From assembly GCF_947493735.1 (NCBI RefSeq), contig NZ_CANLSL010000008.1:1-64000 (forward strand): a DNA stretch of 64,000 bases, read 5' to 3'. The notes under the pieces are model-generated. The model searched no databases and was not told the DNA's origin. It saw nothing but the letters and a program-made list of their open reading frames with translations. Below are positions 12,001 through 22,210 of the stretch, in pieces. The stretch is from an uncultured Acinetobacter sp. (GTDB taxonomy: Bacteria > Pseudomonadota > Gammaproteobacteria > Pseudomonadales > Moraxellaceae). Each line of letters opens with the position of its first letter. The stretch's first letter is position 1. The translations under genes and the position numbers were made by a program.

Positions 12001-12868
12001 ATTTGCTTTGATTGCAGATACAGGTCATCAAGGTTTGATTGCCAAGCCGACCTTTGATTTAAATGAAGCGATTGAAGCGTCCATGATCAATGTACGCCGT
12101 CCAAACATGGTGATCCTGCGTGAACAAGGCGTGAATGGTCATGTTGAAATGGCTGCTGCTTTTGATAAAGTTGGCTTTAATACGGTCGATGTGCACATGA
12201 GTGATTTGCTTGCAGGTCGCATTAATCTTGATGATTTTGAAGGTTTAGTGGCGTGCGGTGGTTTTTCATACGGTGACGTTCTTGGTGCAGGCGGCGGCTG
12301 GGCGAAGTCCGTGCTATTCAATGCCAAACTCCGTGATCAGTTTGAAAAATTCTTTAATCGTGATGAGACTTTCAGCCTCGGTGTGTGTAATGGCTGTCAG
12401 ATGTTGTCACAGCTTGCGCCATTAATTCCTGGTGCTAATCATTGGGGTCGTTTCCATCGCAATACTTCGGAAGTCTTTGAAGCACGTAGCGTCAATGTCC
12501 GTATCGAAAAATCAGCGTCTGTGCTTTTGGATGGAATGGAAGGTTCGATCTTACCGATCGCTGTGGCGCACGGTGAAGGGCGCTTGGTGGCAAGTGCAGA
12601 AAATCTTGCAACATTAAATGCGAACAGCCAAGTAGTGATGCGCTATGTCGATAGCCAAGGTAATCCGACCCAACATTATCCACTGAATCCGAACGGTTCA
12701 CCTGAAGCAATTACAGGTCTAACGTCGCTCGATGGACGTGCAACGATCATGATGCCACATCCAGAGCGTAACTTCCGTGCGCTACAACACTCTTGGAAGC
12801 CTGAAGATTGGCAACAAGATGGCGCATGGTTGCGTATGTTTAGAAATGCACGACGTTTCTTGGGTTAA
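9035..12868 (+). CDS. purL: Phosphoribosylformylglycinamidine synthase (FGAM synthase)
   Basis: A 1277-residue single-chain PurL catalysing FGAR + ATP + glutamine to FGAM in purine synthesis. The synthetase domains carry [24 protein letters not shown], and the C-terminal glutaminase has the nucleophile motif GVCNGCQML and the late HPERNFR triad region. The ORF track begins at 8948, but the family start [13 protein letters not shown] lies at ATG 9035, with ggag 11 bases upstream, and gives the usual length. It is transcribed alone, followed by hairpins. Confidence 0.96.
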   Translation: MFIVAGASAHSAFKQAQLLSRLSSIDTVQSVESQWVYLFDQALNDETLQSANALLNDSQAFALRQAGGDEVQVLVTPRVGTISPWSSKATDIFKNCNTPVHRLERGVLYTLKGVSSVSNTLKLALHDRMTESVFDQIDDAKALFVETAPKPLNSIDILGQGKEALVQANREFGFALSDEEIDYLTDAFNKLGRNPHDIELMMFAQANSEHCRHKIFNAQWTIDGEKHPLSLFQMIKNTYKESPTDVLSAYKDNASVIVGYDTMRFYPKADDNGQYVYKYKSQAAHILMKVETHNHPTAISPFAGAATGSGGEIRDEGATGRGGKPKAGLTGFTVSNLNIPGFEQPWEDNYGKPSRMASPLQIMIDGPLGGAAFNNEFGRPNLTGYFRTFEQNINGEVKGFHKPIMIAGGYGNIRPDHVEKDPIQEGDLLIVLGGPAMLIGLGGGAASSVDSGTMGESLDFASVQRENPEMERRCQEVIDTCWRLEDANPIVSIHDVGAGGISNAMPELVNDHELGAVLNLRKIPSLEPGMSPMEIWSNEAQERYVLAIRPSSLAQFEDICARERCPFAVLGEATEARHLTVEDPLFENNAVDMPMQVMLGGTPRMQRSYETVTRQGNDFDASKIDLSDAIFRVLKNPTVASKSFLITIGDRSITGMVARDQMVGRWQVPVADAAVTTTSLQGFTGEAMAIGERPPVALLNPAASVRLAVAEAITNIASANIEQLSDIKLSANWMAAAGQKGEDQALFEAVKTVGMEICPALGIAIPVGKDSLSMRTTWQDDGVDKSVTSPVAGVMTAFAPVNDVRKTLTPELKSGSESVLVRIDLSKGQFRLGASILAQVYKAIGTTAPDVDSFDDLKAFFALIQDWNNRGLIQAYHDIGDGGVLATVTEMMFASRLGVALEPQTIESLFAEEIGAVLQIKVSDWESLQSEITNSSLKDAISLLGQVNDNDQLIVNGLTFERIALQQAWSEVSHQIQRLRDNVETADQEFALIADTGHQGLIAKPTFDLNEAIEASMINVRRPNMVILREQGVNGHVEMAAAFDKVGFNTVDVHMSDLLAGRINLDDFEGLVACGGFSYGDVLGAGGGWAKSVLFNAKLRDQFEKFFNRDETFSLGVCNGCQMLSQLAPLIPGANHWGRFHRNTSEVFEARSVNVRIEKSASVLLDGMEGSILPIAVAHGEGRLVASAENLATLNANSQVVMRYVDSQGNPTQHYPLNPNGSPEAITGLTSLDGRATIMMPHPERNFRALQHSWKPEDWQQDGAWLRMFRNARRFLG

Positions 12869-12879
12869 ATATATTGTAA

Positions 12880-12990
12880 ATGACCATAAAACCATCGGTA
12901 AGTGGTTTTATGGTCTTGTTTGCTTTGGCGTTTTTGATTGTCTATTGGCAAAATAAACAGCACAATTCACCAATGTCAGCGCAAGTATAA
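12880..12990 (+). CDS. Possible 36-residue single-span membrane protein downstream of purL
   Basis: An ORF too short for the track starts 11 bases after the purL stop. It encodes a peptide beginning MTIKPSVSGF, followed by a hydrophobic stretch (MVLFALAFLIVYW) and a polar tail (QNKQHNS). This is the pattern of a small bitopic membrane protein. It ends 4 bases before a strong intrinsic terminator, as a real last gene would. Against it, no convincing ribosome binding site is present, and its first codons coincide with a 13-bp hairpin that could itself be the purL terminator. I do not recognise a family. Confidence 0.4.
   Translation: MTIKPSVSGFMVLFALAFLIVYWQNKQHNSPMSAQV
12882..12915 (+). terminator. 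13-bp hairpin after purL (terminator or attenuator)
   Basis: The arms gaccataaaacca and tggttttatggtc pair perfectly around an 8-base loop, followed by a moderately T-rich run (ttgtttgctttgg). It can act as a purL terminator, or as a translation-sensitive attenuator if the 36-codon ORF is real, because it covers that ORF's first codons. Confidence 0.5.
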
Positions 12991-12994
12991 TATG

Positions 12995-13027
12995 TCGAGC
13001 TGATTGATTCAGCTCGATTATTTTTTG
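12995..13027 (+). terminator. Intrinsic terminator of the purL transcript
   Basis: The stem tcgagctga / tcagctcga (9 bp, 5-base loop) is followed by ttattttttg on the plus strand. It lies between purL with its small ORF and the convergent nadB gene. Confidence 0.75.
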
Positions 13028-13050
13028 ATTTTACAGCGTTGAATACGAGT

Positions 13051-14685
13051 TTAATTGTCTACCAAAGGCTGACTCACCAAGAAGTCAGGTGGTGTCAAAA
13101 TAGTATCTCGGATTTCATTGGATAACTCAGGATAATCCAATGTGTAATGCAAGCCACGAGATTCTTTGCGCTGCATTGCACAACGCACAATCATTTCAGA
13201 CACTAAAACCAAATTGCGTAGTTCAATGAGATTTTTGCTGACTTTATAGCCTTGATAATATTCCTCAATTTCTCGTTTTAGCATTTCGATACGGTGCAAA
13301 GCACGTTCCAATCGTTTGGTTGTACGCACAATGCCGACATAGTTCCACATCGAGGTGCGTAGCTCATCCCAGTTTTGTAGAATGACCACATCTTCATCAG
13401 GATGTTCTACCTGAGAGGCATCCCACGGATTGACTTGATCAAATCGTGGCGCATTGTCGATTTGTGATTGAATATGCTTGGCTGCGCTCATACCATAGAC
13501 AAAACATTCCAAAAGAGAGTTGCTCGCCATACGATTGGCACCATGCAATCCAGTTGATGAGGTTTCACCAATCGCATACAGCCCTGCAATATCCGTTTCA
13601 CTATGTTGATCGACGATCACACCACCACAGGTGTAATGTGCTGCGGGAACTACAGGGATTTTGTCCTTAGTAATGTCTATGCCGAGCTCGAGCAAACGTG
13701 CATACAGTGTCGGAAAGTGCTCTCTGACAAAACTTTCAGGTTGATCGGTGATGTCGAGCCAAACATGACGCAGACCAAGACGCTTCATCTCATAGTCAAT
13801 GGCACGAGCCACCACATCACGAGGTGCAAGTTCGGCACGTTCGTCAAAACGAAGCATAAAACGCTCACCATCAGGCAGGCGTAGATATGCACCTTCACCA
13901 CGCATGGCTTCAGTGATTAAAAAAGAGCGCGCTTTAGGATGGTAAAGACAGGTTGGGTGGAACTGATTAAATTCCATGTTGGCAATACGACAGCCTGCAC
14001 GCCATGCCATGGCAATACCGTCACCAGTCGCAATGTCGGGATTCGATGTGTAAAGGTAAGCTTTCATTGCACCGCCACAGGCGAGCGCAGTAAATGGTGC
14101 TAAAAATGTTTTGACTTCGCCTGCTGTTTCATCCAGCGCATAAACACCAATTGCACGATTTTCAGAATGTTCTATCTGGGCTTTTTGTGTGGTGATGACA
14201 TCAATTGCTACCACATTTTCAAATAAGTGAATATTTTCTTTTTCTTGAGCACGTTCAACCAAAGTCATGGAAATCGCTTTGCCTGTCGCATCAGCAGCAT
14301 GAATGATACGACGCTGTGAATGTCCACCTTCACGAGTAAGGTGTAAATTCTCATGTTCATCTAAAGTGAACTGCACACCTTGCTTGAGTAGAAAGTCAAC
14401 GGCATCTTGCCCACCTTCAACGGTGAATTTAACCGCATCTAGATGACATAAATGACCGCCTGCAATCATAGTGTCATCTATATGTTGTTCAATCGAGTCC
14501 GTTTGATCGAGCACAGCAGCGACACCGCCTTGTGCATAATACGTGCTCGCATCGTTTAGATGGGATTTTGCCAATACAGCGATTTTATAATGTGCTGGTA
14601 GTGAAAGCGCTAAGGTTAAACCCGCACCACCACTACCGATAATGACGACATCAAATTGCTGAGAATGTTGCTGAGCGAAATTCAT
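13051..14685 (-). CDS. nadB: L-aspartate oxidase
   Basis: A 544-residue flavoenzyme oxidising L-aspartate to iminoaspartate, the first step of de novo NAD synthesis with NadA. Visible are the FAD-binding Rossmann motif ([17 protein letters not shown], residues about 13-29), the succinate-dehydrogenase-like segments [11 protein letters not shown] and [13 protein letters not shown], the [17 protein letters not shown] region and the [16 protein letters not shown] flavin loop. It is monocistronic on the minus strand and divergent from the capsule locus, marking that locus's left chromosomal border. Confidence 0.96.
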   Translation of the reverse strand: MNFAQQHSQQFDVVIIGSGGAGLTLALSLPAHYKIAVLAKSHLNDASTYYAQGGVAAVLDQTDSIEQHIDDTMIAGGHLCHLDAVKFTVEGGQDAVDFLLKQGVQFTLDEHENLHLTREGGHSQRRIIHAADATGKAISMTLVERAQEKENIHLFENVVAIDVITTQKAQIEHSENRAIGVYALDETAGEVKTFLAPFTALACGGAMKAYLYTSNPDIATGDGIAMAWRAGCRIANMEFNQFHPTCLYHPKARSFLITEAMRGEGAYLRLPDGERFMLRFDERAELAPRDVVARAIDYEMKRLGLRHVWLDITDQPESFVREHFPTLYARLLELGIDITKDKIPVVPAAHYTCGGVIVDQHSETDIAGLYAIGETSSTGLHGANRMASNSLLECFVYGMSAAKHIQSQIDNAPRFDQVNPWDASQVEHPDEDVVILQNWDELRTSMWNYVGIVRTTKRLERALHRIEMLKREIEEYYQGYKVSKNLIELRNLVLVSEMIVRCAMQRKESRGLHYTLDYPELSNEIRDTILTPPDFLVSQPLVDN

Positions 14686-14990
14686 AGTTGAAGATGTTGA
14701 GTGTAAAAAGTAATTTAAGATACTACAAAGTGCTCGTAAGGTGCATTGAAATTAATTGATAACAGTTATTTATCGATTGGATGGTGAGTGATATAGTTGT
14801 CCTTTGTGATGTTTGTCATAATATTGCAAACATTTCGTTACGGTAAATTGAGGCTGGTCATGTTAAAAATGCTTCGCCTTGATTTTGTAGAAAGTCATAA
14901 AGGTTATTGCTTGGATAAAGTGAATTAATTGCAGTGATTCGTCTTTTTGAAAGGTCGTACTTAAAAAACTCTGTGGGTGGTTAGATTTTA
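14686..14990. other. Intergenic region between divergent nadB and kpsM
   Basis: These 305 AT-rich bases should hold both divergent promoters. I see no convincing sigma-70 pair, no JUMPstart/ops-like sequence and no ORF with a plausible start signal. One PhoB-like half-site (ttgtcat near 14813) has no matching partner. Confidence 0.4.
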
Positions 14991-15818
14991 ATGTCAGACA
15001 ATTCAGAATTTCAGCTCAAAAGATTGCCTCGATTTAAACCACGTGGCGGTATTGAGGTAATGTATGCCTCTATTCGTGCGTTATTTTTGCGCGAGTTGCA
15101 AACGCGATTTGGACATTACCGGATTGGGTATGTTTGGGCGTTGCTTGAGCCTGTATTAAGTGTAATTTTTATGCTTATCCTATTTGGAGCGATTGTTAAG
15201 CGAGTTTTGCCAGGTATCGACTATACAGTTTTCTTGATCAATGGAATTTTGCCCTATTATGCATTTATGGGCTCTGTAACGCAGTCTATCCCTGCGATTG
15301 AGGCAAATAGAGGGTTGTTGAGTTATCGCAATGTCAGACCAATAGACACCGTAATTGCTCGAACTAGTTTAGAGTTTGTACTTTATTTTGTTTGCTATCT
15401 CTTGTTATCAGCAGTGATGTTGTGGTTGGGCTTTTCGATTAGTTTTTCTTTTATTCCGACTTTGTTGTTCTATTGGCTATGCCTTATAGGCTTAACATTG
15501 GGTGTGGCAAGTATTATGATGGTGGTTGGAGAGTTAAGCAAAGAAGTTGGAAAATTAGTGAGTTCTGTTTCTATAATTCTTTATTTTATGTCTGGGGCGA
15601 TCATACCGTTACATCAAGTTCCTAGTGAGTATCTAAAGTATTTTATGTGGAATCCTTTGGCGCATGTGTTTGAACTCATGCGACATGCAGTGTCGCCAAG
15701 TTATAGTGTGGTCTCGGGTACGAGCCTTGGCTACTTTTTGGTATGCATGATCGTAGTATTGTTTTTAGGGTTGTTATTAAATCAATCTTTATCAGAGAGG
15801 TTGATGAAAACCAAATGA
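14991..15818 (+). CDS. kpsM: Capsule polysaccharide ABC transporter permease KpsM
   Basis: A 275-residue ABC-2 type permease with about six hydrophobic segments and the family's N-terminal signature FLRELQTRFGHYRIGYVWAL. KpsM proteins form the inner-membrane channel that moves complete, lipid-linked group 2 capsular polysaccharide across the membrane. It overlaps kpsT by ATGA (stop and start share bases), which indicates translational coupling. It opens the capsule locus. Confidence 0.92.
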   Translation: MSDNSEFQLKRLPRFKPRGGIEVMYASIRALFLRELQTRFGHYRIGYVWALLEPVLSVIFMLILFGAIVKRVLPGIDYTVFLINGILPYYAFMGSVTQSIPAIEANRGLLSYRNVRPIDTVIARTSLEFVLYFVCYLLLSAVMLWLGFSISFSFIPTLLFYWLCLIGLTLGVASIMMVVGELSKEVGKLVSSVSIILYFMSGAIIPLHQVPSEYLKYFMWNPLAHVFELMRHAVSPSYSVVSGTSLGYFLVCMIVVLFLGLLLNQSLSERLMKTK

Positions 15819-16483
15819 TTGAGCTTAAAAATATTACCAAATCTTATGCAACGCCAAAAGGTCGTCATTTTGTTTTTAAAAATCTCAATGCAACCTTGCC
15901 TGAAGATAAAAGCGTTGGATTGTTAGGTAAAAATGGTGCAGGTAAAAGCACCTTGTTGCGTATTATTGGGGGGATTGACTTTCCTGACGCAGGACGAGTC
16001 ATTACGAAGAAAACCATATCATGGCCTGTGGCATTGGCGGGTGGGTTTCAGGGGAGTTTAACTGGTCGACAAAATGTACGCTTTGTCGCAAGGTTGTATG
16101 CTTCAGAAAAAGATGTTCGGCAAGTGGTTTCATTCGTTGAAGAGTTTGCCCAACTAGGAAAATATTTTGATATGCCAATCAAAAGCTATTCTTCAGGGAT
16201 GCGATCTCGGTTGGGTTTTGGTTTGAGTATGGCATTTGATTTTGATTATTATTTGCTTGATGAGGTGGGTGCGGTCGGTGACGCTGTATTTCGTAAGCGG
16301 AGCCAAGCATTGTTGGATGATTTGAAGAAAAATTCGAATATTATTATGGTTTCACATGATCTCAATGATTTGATACGTAACTGTGATGTGGGCTTTGTTG
16401 TGCAGGATGGTCAGGCACAATATTTTGAAGATATTAATGAAGCGGTAGAGGTTTATAAAGAATATGCGCTGGGTAAACAATAA
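15815..16483 (+). CDS. kpsT: Capsule polysaccharide ABC transporter ATP-binding protein KpsT
   Basis: A 222-residue ATPase that powers capsule export with KpsM. Visible are Walker A (GLLGKNGAGKSTLL), the signature YSSGMRSRL and Walker B (DYYLLDEV), plus a switch histidine in MVSHDLNDL. The tracked ORF starts at 15743, but homologous sequence begins MIELKNITKSY at ATG 15815, which overlaps the kpsM stop by 4 bases. Confidence 0.94.
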   Translation: MIELKNITKSYATPKGRHFVFKNLNATLPEDKSVGLLGKNGAGKSTLLRIIGGIDFPDAGRVITKKTISWPVALAGGFQGSLTGRQNVRFVARLYASEKDVRQVVSFVEEFAQLGKYFDMPIKSYSSGMRSRLGFGLSMAFDFDYYLLDEVGAVGDAVFRKRSQALLDDLKKNSNIIMVSHDLNDLIRNCDVGFVVQDGQAQYFEDINEAVEVYKEYALGKQ

Positions 16484-17573
16484 TCGTTCTGCGCTGCAAG
16501 CGTATCTTCTTATGGTGGTTATTCCGCTGATTGTAATTGTTTTGTACTTGTTGTTTTTTGCTCAGAATCGTTACTTGACGGATGCTACAGTTATCGTTAA
16601 ACAGGTTGGTGAAATTAATACTGATGCTTCGAGTACGGGGCTTGGTGCTTTGCTGGGAGTGAGTAATACCAGTATTGAAGATTCTCAGTATTTGAAGGAG
16701 TTTATTCAATCTCGAGATTTGGTTGAAAAGTTAGATAAAGAGATGGATTTGATGATCGCTTTTCAAGGAACGGGCGGGGATCCTATTTTTGAGCTTTCAC
16801 AAAATGCCTCAAAAGAAGAGTTGGTAGAGTATTATAATAAGCGTGTTAAGGTAAATTTGGATGAACAGACGAACCTACTGCATATTTCCACAGAGGGGTT
16901 TAGTCCTGAATTTTCTTTGAGGCTAAATCAGAAAATTTTAGCTGAAAGCGAAGCGTTTATTAATGATATTTCTCAGGATGTGGCTAAAGATCAGTTGGTT
17001 TTTGCTACAGATCAGCTCAATGAGGCGTTAGAGAATCTAACACAATCTCGAGAAGCTTTGATTAATTATCAAAATAAAAATCAAATGTTTGATCCTTTGG
17101 CGCAAGCTCAAGCAGTAGCTCAAATTGTTGTTCAGCTTGAATCAAATTTAGCACAGCTACGTACAGAAGAGCGAACTTTACTTAGCTATTTAAATCCAAC
17201 TGCACCACAGGTTGTGGCTTTAAAAAGTCAAATCAAATCTGTTGAAAAGCAGATTCAAGATGAAAAGTCGAGACTAACATCACCAAGTAATTCAGATAAG
17301 CTTAACCGAAGTGCAGCGGACTTTGAAGGCTTAAAGGCTCAGGTCGAATTTAATACTGACCTTTATAAATTGGCATTGGGTTCTTTAGAAAAAGCCAGAC
17401 TTGAAGCGGCAAGAAAGCTTAAGAATGTGATCGTTATTACTAGTCCAAGGTTGGCGCAAGATGCACTATATCCAAGAGTTTGGTACATTATCTTTAGTGC
17501 GTTTTTACTTTTAAATTTATTATTTGGCATCGTGATGTTGGTGCGCTCAGTGATTCGTGAGCATAAGGAGTAA
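16464..17573 (+). CDS. kpsE: Capsule export inner-membrane/periplasmic protein KpsE
   Basis: A 369-residue polysaccharide co-polymerase type protein. It has an N-terminal transmembrane helix (residues about 13-33), a periplasmic region with Wzz-like sequence (DSQYLKEFIQSRDLVEKL), a long coiled coil (about 170-300) and a C-terminal helix (YIIFSAFLLLNLLFGIVML). KpsE links the KpsMT transporter to the outer-membrane exporter. The start lies 20 bp inside kpsT, again suggesting coupling. Confidence 0.9.
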   Translation: MRWVNNNRSALQAYLLMVVIPLIVIVLYLLFFAQNRYLTDATVIVKQVGEINTDASSTGLGALLGVSNTSIEDSQYLKEFIQSRDLVEKLDKEMDLMIAFQGTGGDPIFELSQNASKEELVEYYNKRVKVNLDEQTNLLHISTEGFSPEFSLRLNQKILAESEAFINDISQDVAKDQLVFATDQLNEALENLTQSREALINYQNKNQMFDPLAQAQAVAQIVVQLESNLAQLRTEERTLLSYLNPTAPQVVALKSQIKSVEKQIQDEKSRLTSPSNSDKLNRSAADFEGLKAQVEFNTDLYKLALGSLEKARLEAARKLKNVIVITSPRLAQDALYPRVWYIIFSAFLLLNLLFGIVMLVRSVIREHKE

Positions 17574-17578
17574 AGTTG

Positions 17579-19291
17579 ATGAATAAGAAGTTTCTAGCCA
17601 CGGTTTTGGCAAGCCAAATCAGCTTAGTTTATGCGGCGACAGACTCTACGCTATTGCCAAGTGATTACGAAGTTAGCTCTGGACCAAGTGGCTCGGCAAG
17701 CCAAACTGTTGATGCGAGTGCAAATCAAGAACAAGCACAGGCTGCGGCAATGTTGCCGTCGAGCTCGGTGCTTAATCTCGGAAATACAAATACTAAATAC
17801 AATCAAGTTAAGAGTCGGATGTTTGGTGCCCAGCTGTTTAAAGGTGCTTTTGCATCAAGTGCGGGGAGTACCTTTAACAATAGTTATGTGATTAATCCTG
17901 GTGATAATATTAATTTGAGATTATGGGGTGCATATCAATTTGCTGGGAGTCTTACCGTTGATCCTCAAGGTAATATTTTTATTCCAAATGTAGGACCTGT
18001 AAAAGTTTCGGGAACAACCAATGGTAATTTACAAGGTTTAATTGAGCGTAATGTTCGTCGTGTTTATGTGTCTAATGTAGGTGTATATGCGGCACTTGAG
18101 CAAGCGCAACCAGTTAAAGTGTTGGTGACTGGTTTTGTGAATCAGCCGGGTAGCTACGGTGGCGTGGCAAATGATACTGTGCTTGCTTATCTTGATCGTG
18201 CAGGTGGTGTTGATCCACAGCGTGGTAGCTATGTCGATATTCAAATTCAACGTAATGGTCGAATGATTCAGTACGTGAATCTTTATGATTTTTTATTGGC
18301 TGGACAGATTCAACCATTTTCATTTAAAGATGGTGATGTGATTGTGGTTGCTCCGCGCAAACATACATTTAGCGTCAGTGGAGAAGTGTTTAACTCTTTT
18401 GATTTTGAGTTTAATGTTGATCAACTTACTGTTGCCCAAGCGCTATCGGTAGCAAAGCCAAAGCCGGGTGCAACACATGTGGGCATTAGCCGTCGTCAGG
18501 GTGCAGAATACAGAAGTGAATATTATGCGATTGCCGATGCACAAAATGTGGTGCTACAAGATGGCGATGTACTTAGTGTGACTGCAGACCGTTATGCCGG
18601 TACGATTCAAGTACGTATTGAGGGTGCGCATAATGGCACGAGAGCATTGGTATTGCCATATGGTGCGAAGTTGTCTGAAGTACTTCAACAGTTACAGCCG
18701 AACCAACTCTCTCAGGTGCAAAACTTGCAGTTGTTTAGACCGAGTGTCGCAAAGCGTCAAAAAGAAATGTTGAATGTTGCTTTAGATAAGCTAGAGGAAG
18801 CTACCTATTCTGTGCGTTCGGCAACTAAAGAGGAAGCATCGCTACGCTTGCAAGATGCACAATTAGTGAAGCAGTTTGTTGAAAAGGCAAGACAAGTTGA
18901 GCCTAAGGGTCAAGTTGTATTAAATCCAGAATCTTTCTCTAATGTGATTTTGGAGCAAGGTGATGTGTTAAATATTCCTGAGAAAACCTCTGTCATTATG
19001 GTGCATGGTGAAGTGATGTTCCCAAATGCTGTGGAGTGGCAAAAGGGCATGTCTGCACGAGATTATATTGATCAAGTGGGCGGGTTTACTCAAAAGTCAA
19101 ATAAATCCAAAGTCATCATCGTTCATCAAAATGGCGAATCTGAGTTAGTAAAGTCAAGCTATCAGTTGGTTCAAGGCGATGAGATTATGGTTCTACCTAA
19201 AGTATCATCAAAAGGCGTCGAAGTTGCTAGAGGTTTGACAACTATTCTCTATCAAATTGCGATTGCAGCGAAAGTGGCTTTGGATATTTGA
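17579..19291 (+). CDS. kpsD: Polysaccharide export protein KpsD (OPX family)
   Basis: A 570-residue OPX/Wza-type protein with a signal peptide (MNKKFLATVLASQISLVYA), the polysaccharide export domain (NPGDNINLRLWGAYQFAG..VDPQGNIFIPNVGPV) and several SLBB-like domains (VTGFVNQPGSYGGVANDTV; VHGEVMFPNAVEWQKG). It carries group 2 capsule through the periplasm and outer membrane. The track starts at TTG 17576, but ATG 17579, with aaggag 8 bases upstream, is the better start. Last gene of kpsMTED, followed by a terminator. Confidence 0.92.
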   Translation: MNKKFLATVLASQISLVYAATDSTLLPSDYEVSSGPSGSASQTVDASANQEQAQAAAMLPSSSVLNLGNTNTKYNQVKSRMFGAQLFKGAFASSAGSTFNNSYVINPGDNINLRLWGAYQFAGSLTVDPQGNIFIPNVGPVKVSGTTNGNLQGLIERNVRRVYVSNVGVYAALEQAQPVKVLVTGFVNQPGSYGGVANDTVLAYLDRAGGVDPQRGSYVDIQIQRNGRMIQYVNLYDFLLAGQIQPFSFKDGDVIVVAPRKHTFSVSGEVFNSFDFEFNVDQLTVAQALSVAKPKPGATHVGISRRQGAEYRSEYYAIADAQNVVLQDGDVLSVTADRYAGTIQVRIEGAHNGTRALVLPYGAKLSEVLQQLQPNQLSQVQNLQLFRPSVAKRQKEMLNVALDKLEEATYSVRSATKEEASLRLQDAQLVKQFVEKARQVEPKGQVVLNPESFSNVILEQGDVLNIPEKTSVIMVHGEVMFPNAVEWQKGMSARDYIDQVGGFTQKSNKSKVIIVHQNGESELVKSSYQLVQGDEIMVLPKVSSKGVEVARGLTTILYQIAIAAKVALDI

Positions 19292-19313
19292 TTTGTAGTT
19301 TTGATGTAAGGGA

Positions 19314-19346
19314 AACCTCTTCCAAGAAATGGAAGAGGTTTTTTTA
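19314..19346 (+). terminator. Intrinsic terminator after kpsD
   Basis: The stem aacctcttcc / ggaagaggtt (10 bp, 7-base loop) is followed by ttttttta. It separates kpsMTED from the convergent manB operon, whose stop codon is immediately to the right. Confidence 0.88.
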
Positions 19347-20720
19347 TTAGGCTAGAGATTGAATTAAAGTGCTTAATTCATCGGTTTTTTGCTTGAGTAA
19401 TGCTTGTGCATGTTCGTCTCGAGTTTCAATATTGAGCCTTAAAAGTGGTTCTGTGTTCGAGCTTCGGATATTGAAACGCCAATCATCAAAAGCACATGAA
19501 ATACCATCAGTAAGGTCAATTAAAGGATGTTCCTGACGGTATTTGTCTAAAATTGTATTGATCACCGATTGACTATCACTGACTTTAAAATTTATTTCAC
19601 CACTACAAGGATATTTTTGAATCATGCCATTGACCAATGCAGACAATGAAGTTTCTTTTTTAGAGAGTAGGTCGATGACCAGCAACCAAGGGATCATACC
19701 ACTATCGCAATAGCCAAAATCACGGAAATAATGATGTGCACTCATTTCTCCACCATATACGGCATTTTCTTCGCGCATCACTTGTTTGATGAATGCATGA
19801 CCAGATTTGGATTGAACGACTTGGCCGCCATATTGCTGAACGATATCGATCGTGTTCCATGTTAATCGAGGATCATGAATGATTTTTTCATTTGAAGATT
19901 TATTTAGAAATGCCGCGGCAAGTAAACCTACAATATAATATCCCTCAATAAATTGTCCATTTTCATCAAATAAGAAGCAACGGTCAAAATCACCATCCCA
20001 TGCGATTCCTAGATCTGCACCATGAGCAATCACTGCATCCTGTGTTACCCCTTGATTTTCAAGTAAGATGGGATTAGGAATACCGTTTGGGAAGGTGCCA
20101 TCTGGTTGATTATGAATTTTGATCAATTCAATTGGAACAGCGTTTGCTTGGAAATGTTGCTCGATTGCATCAATTACTGGTCCTGCAGCACCATTACCCG
20201 CATTTAATACCAATTTCATTGGTTTCAATTGCTTTAAATCAACATAGGACATCAAGTGTGTAATGTACTCTGGCAGGATATTATAAGATTGAGTTGAGCC
20301 TTTTAGAGAAGGAGTTTTAAATTCACCAAGTTCAGCAATTTCTTGTATTTCTTTTAAACCCGTATCGATACTGATTGGACGTGCATTTTCTCTAACAAGT
20401 TTCATTCCATTATAGTTCATAGGGTTGTGGCTTGCTGTAATTTCAATCCCCCCTTGTACATCTAAATGAAAGGCTGCAAAATAAACCTCTTCCGTACCAG
20501 TCATGCCAAGGTCAAGTACATTTACTCCTGCATCATTAAGCCCTTTGATTGTTGCTTGCTTCAAAGATTCACTTGAAAGTCGAATATCACAACCCACTGC
20601 AACAGTTTCTGGTTGATAAAGATCGCCGTAAGCGCGACCGATCCGATAAGCAACTTCTTCATTAAGTTGTGTTCCTAATTCACCACGAATATCATAGGCT
20701 TTCACACAGGTGATTTTCAT
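19347..20720 (-). CDS. manB: Phosphomannomutase
   Basis: A 457-residue alpha-D-phosphohexomutase interconverting mannose-6-P and mannose-1-P for GDP-mannose synthesis. Visible are the phosphoserine loop TASHNP (Ser97), the Mg-binding DGDFDR, the sugar-binding [10 protein letters not shown] and the C-terminal phosphate-binding RSSNTEP. The sequence follows the CpsG/ManB pattern rather than GlmM. It closes a three-gene minus-strand operon (ugd, glycosyltransferase, manB) with gaps of 3 and 14 bases, and pairs with manC elsewhere in the locus. Confidence 0.9.
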   Translation of the reverse strand: MKITCVKAYDIRGELGTQLNEEVAYRIGRAYGDLYQPETVAVGCDIRLSSESLKQATIKGLNDAGVNVLDLGMTGTEEVYFAAFHLDVQGGIEITASHNPMNYNGMKLVRENARPISIDTGLKEIQEIAELGEFKTPSLKGSTQSYNILPEYITHLMSYVDLKQLKPMKLVLNAGNGAAGPVIDAIEQHFQANAVPIELIKIHNQPDGTFPNGIPNPILLENQGVTQDAVIAHGADLGIAWDGDFDRCFLFDENGQFIEGYYIVGLLAAAFLNKSSNEKIIHDPRLTWNTIDIVQQYGGQVVQSKSGHAFIKQVMREENAVYGGEMSAHHYFRDFGYCDSGMIPWLLVIDLLSKKETSLSALVNGMIQKYPCSGEINFKVSDSQSVINTILDKYRQEHPLIDLTDGISCAFDDWRFNIRSSNTEPLLRLNIETRDEHAQALLKQKTDELSTLIQSLA

Positions 20721-20734
20721 TTTGACTCCATTGT

Positions 20735-22207
20735 TTATTTGCTGTCGCTGTAAGAGAATGATTTTGAATAAGCATTGAGCACTTGATTTTCCACCAAAAG
20801 TGCTTTTGGGGCGCTGTATTTACGTTCACTACTTTGTAAAAAAGGTGTGATAAATAAGTTCTGAGAATGTTGGATTGCTTGGATATGCCATCTATTCCAT
20901 GATTCCCAATAGTCTAAACGGTCTTTAGGAATACGTTGATTAACAAATCCAGTATCAGGTGCATTCATAAGTGAATTTTCATGATGAGCACCAATAGCAA
21001 GCGGGAGTTTAATCTTTTTTACTGACTTTTCACCAAATTGAAGTTTGATTCTGTTTAAAAATTCAGAATCCGCACCCGTTCTAACGCTATCCCAAAACCC
21101 GATCTGCTTCATTATTTTTTTTCGTCGGAAAAGCGGGGATGAAGGATTGAGTCTAGAAATGGGATAAATACTTCTAGTATAGATTTCACCTGTGTCGGAG
21201 AGGCGAAACCAATTAGAAGTGGTAGCAACTAACTTTTTATTCTGAAGGAGAGGGATTATTTGTAATTCTAAACGTTGGGGGTGCGACCAGTCATCCGCAT
21301 CATGACACATGACAAACTCACCTTTAGCCATTAATAAAGCTCTATTCTTGGCGATATACGTCCCCGCATTTATAGGCTGCTGCAATGCTTTAATGCGCTT
21401 ATCTTGCGCCATAAGCTGTAGGATAATTTGCCAAGTTGCATCAGTGCTACAATCGTCAATGATGATAATTTCAATATGTTTATAGGTTTGTAGGAGTAAG
21501 CTGTTTATTGTACTTTCAATAAACTGTTCGGCATTAAAACTTGTAACGATTATGCTAATTAAACTTTTCTGCTTTCGCATTGATGGCTGAACTGGAATTG
21601 CCTGAATATTTTTGACATTACATGTGCTTAAAGGGTCTTTTTTTTCAATTAATGCCAATTGATGTGTGTGAAATATTTCATTGATTGCATTCATTGCGCA
21701 GACATTGCTTTGTTGTGATTGTAAATGCACACTCAATAGTTTCAAATTGATCCAATCTTCTTGATTGGCACGATTGATTTGTTGGAGTAATTGCTCAGCC
21801 TTCTCAAATTGAGAATGATAAATCAATAAGGCTACTACCATTGCGCTGTTGATATTATATTTTTCAGCAAGATCTAAGGCTAATTTCGCTTGATAAGGTG
21901 CTAAAGCCTCAATTAAAGTGGAGATAGAGCTAGGAAATCGTTGTTCTATTTGAGATGTTAAATTGTTCAGTTGGTTGGTGTCTCCACAGGCGGCATTGGA
22001 TACTGCATAAGCTAACAAAGTCCTAAAGCTCGAGCTTTGATCTGTCGGAGTGTTTAAGATTGTTTGGTACATCGAGAGTTTGAACAAACTCCATATACTG
22101 ACTTCATCTTGAATTTGTTTACTCGAAGTTTGTGCTAAACAGTGGGAATACTTCGCTTGTTGAAACAAATGGCGTCGGTATCCCCGCTGAACTAACCGAT
22201 AGAACAT
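20735..22207 (-). CDS. GT2-family glycosyltransferase with helical N-terminal region
   Basis: A 490-residue protein. Residues 1-210 form an unrecognised, alpha-helical region with repeat-like spacing. A GT-A fold glycosyltransferase family 2 domain begins near residue 216 ([19 protein letters not shown]), with DDCSTD at about 251 and the metal-binding [10 protein letters not shown] near 300. It probably adds a capsule sugar, with donor and acceptor unknown. The stop of ugd and this start are 3 bases apart. Confidence 0.8.
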   Translation of the reverse strand: MFYRLVQRGYRRHLFQQAKYSHCLAQTSSKQIQDEVSIWSLFKLSMYQTILNTPTDQSSSFRTLLAYAVSNAACGDTNQLNNLTSQIEQRFPSSISTLIEALAPYQAKLALDLAEKYNINSAMVVALLIYHSQFEKAEQLLQQINRANQEDWINLKLLSVHLQSQQSNVCAMNAINEIFHTHQLALIEKKDPLSTCNVKNIQAIPVQPSMRKQKSLISIIVTSFNAEQFIESTINSLLLQTYKHIEIIIIDDCSTDATWQIILQLMAQDKRIKALQQPINAGTYIAKNRALLMAKGEFVMCHDADDWSHPQRLELQIIPLLQNKKLVATTSNWFRLSDTGEIYTRSIYPISRLNPSSPLFRRKKIMKQIGFWDSVRTGADSEFLNRIKLQFGEKSVKKIKLPLAIGAHHENSLMNAPDTGFVNQRIPKDRLDYWESWNRWHIQAIQHSQNLFITPFLQSSERKYSAPKALLVENQVLNAYSKSFSYSDSK

Positions 22208-22210
22208 TTT

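Noticed and set aside
14808-14835. TTGTCAT-aata-TTGCAAA between nadB and kpsM
   Set aside because: The second half matches the Pho box at about 3 of 7 positions only.
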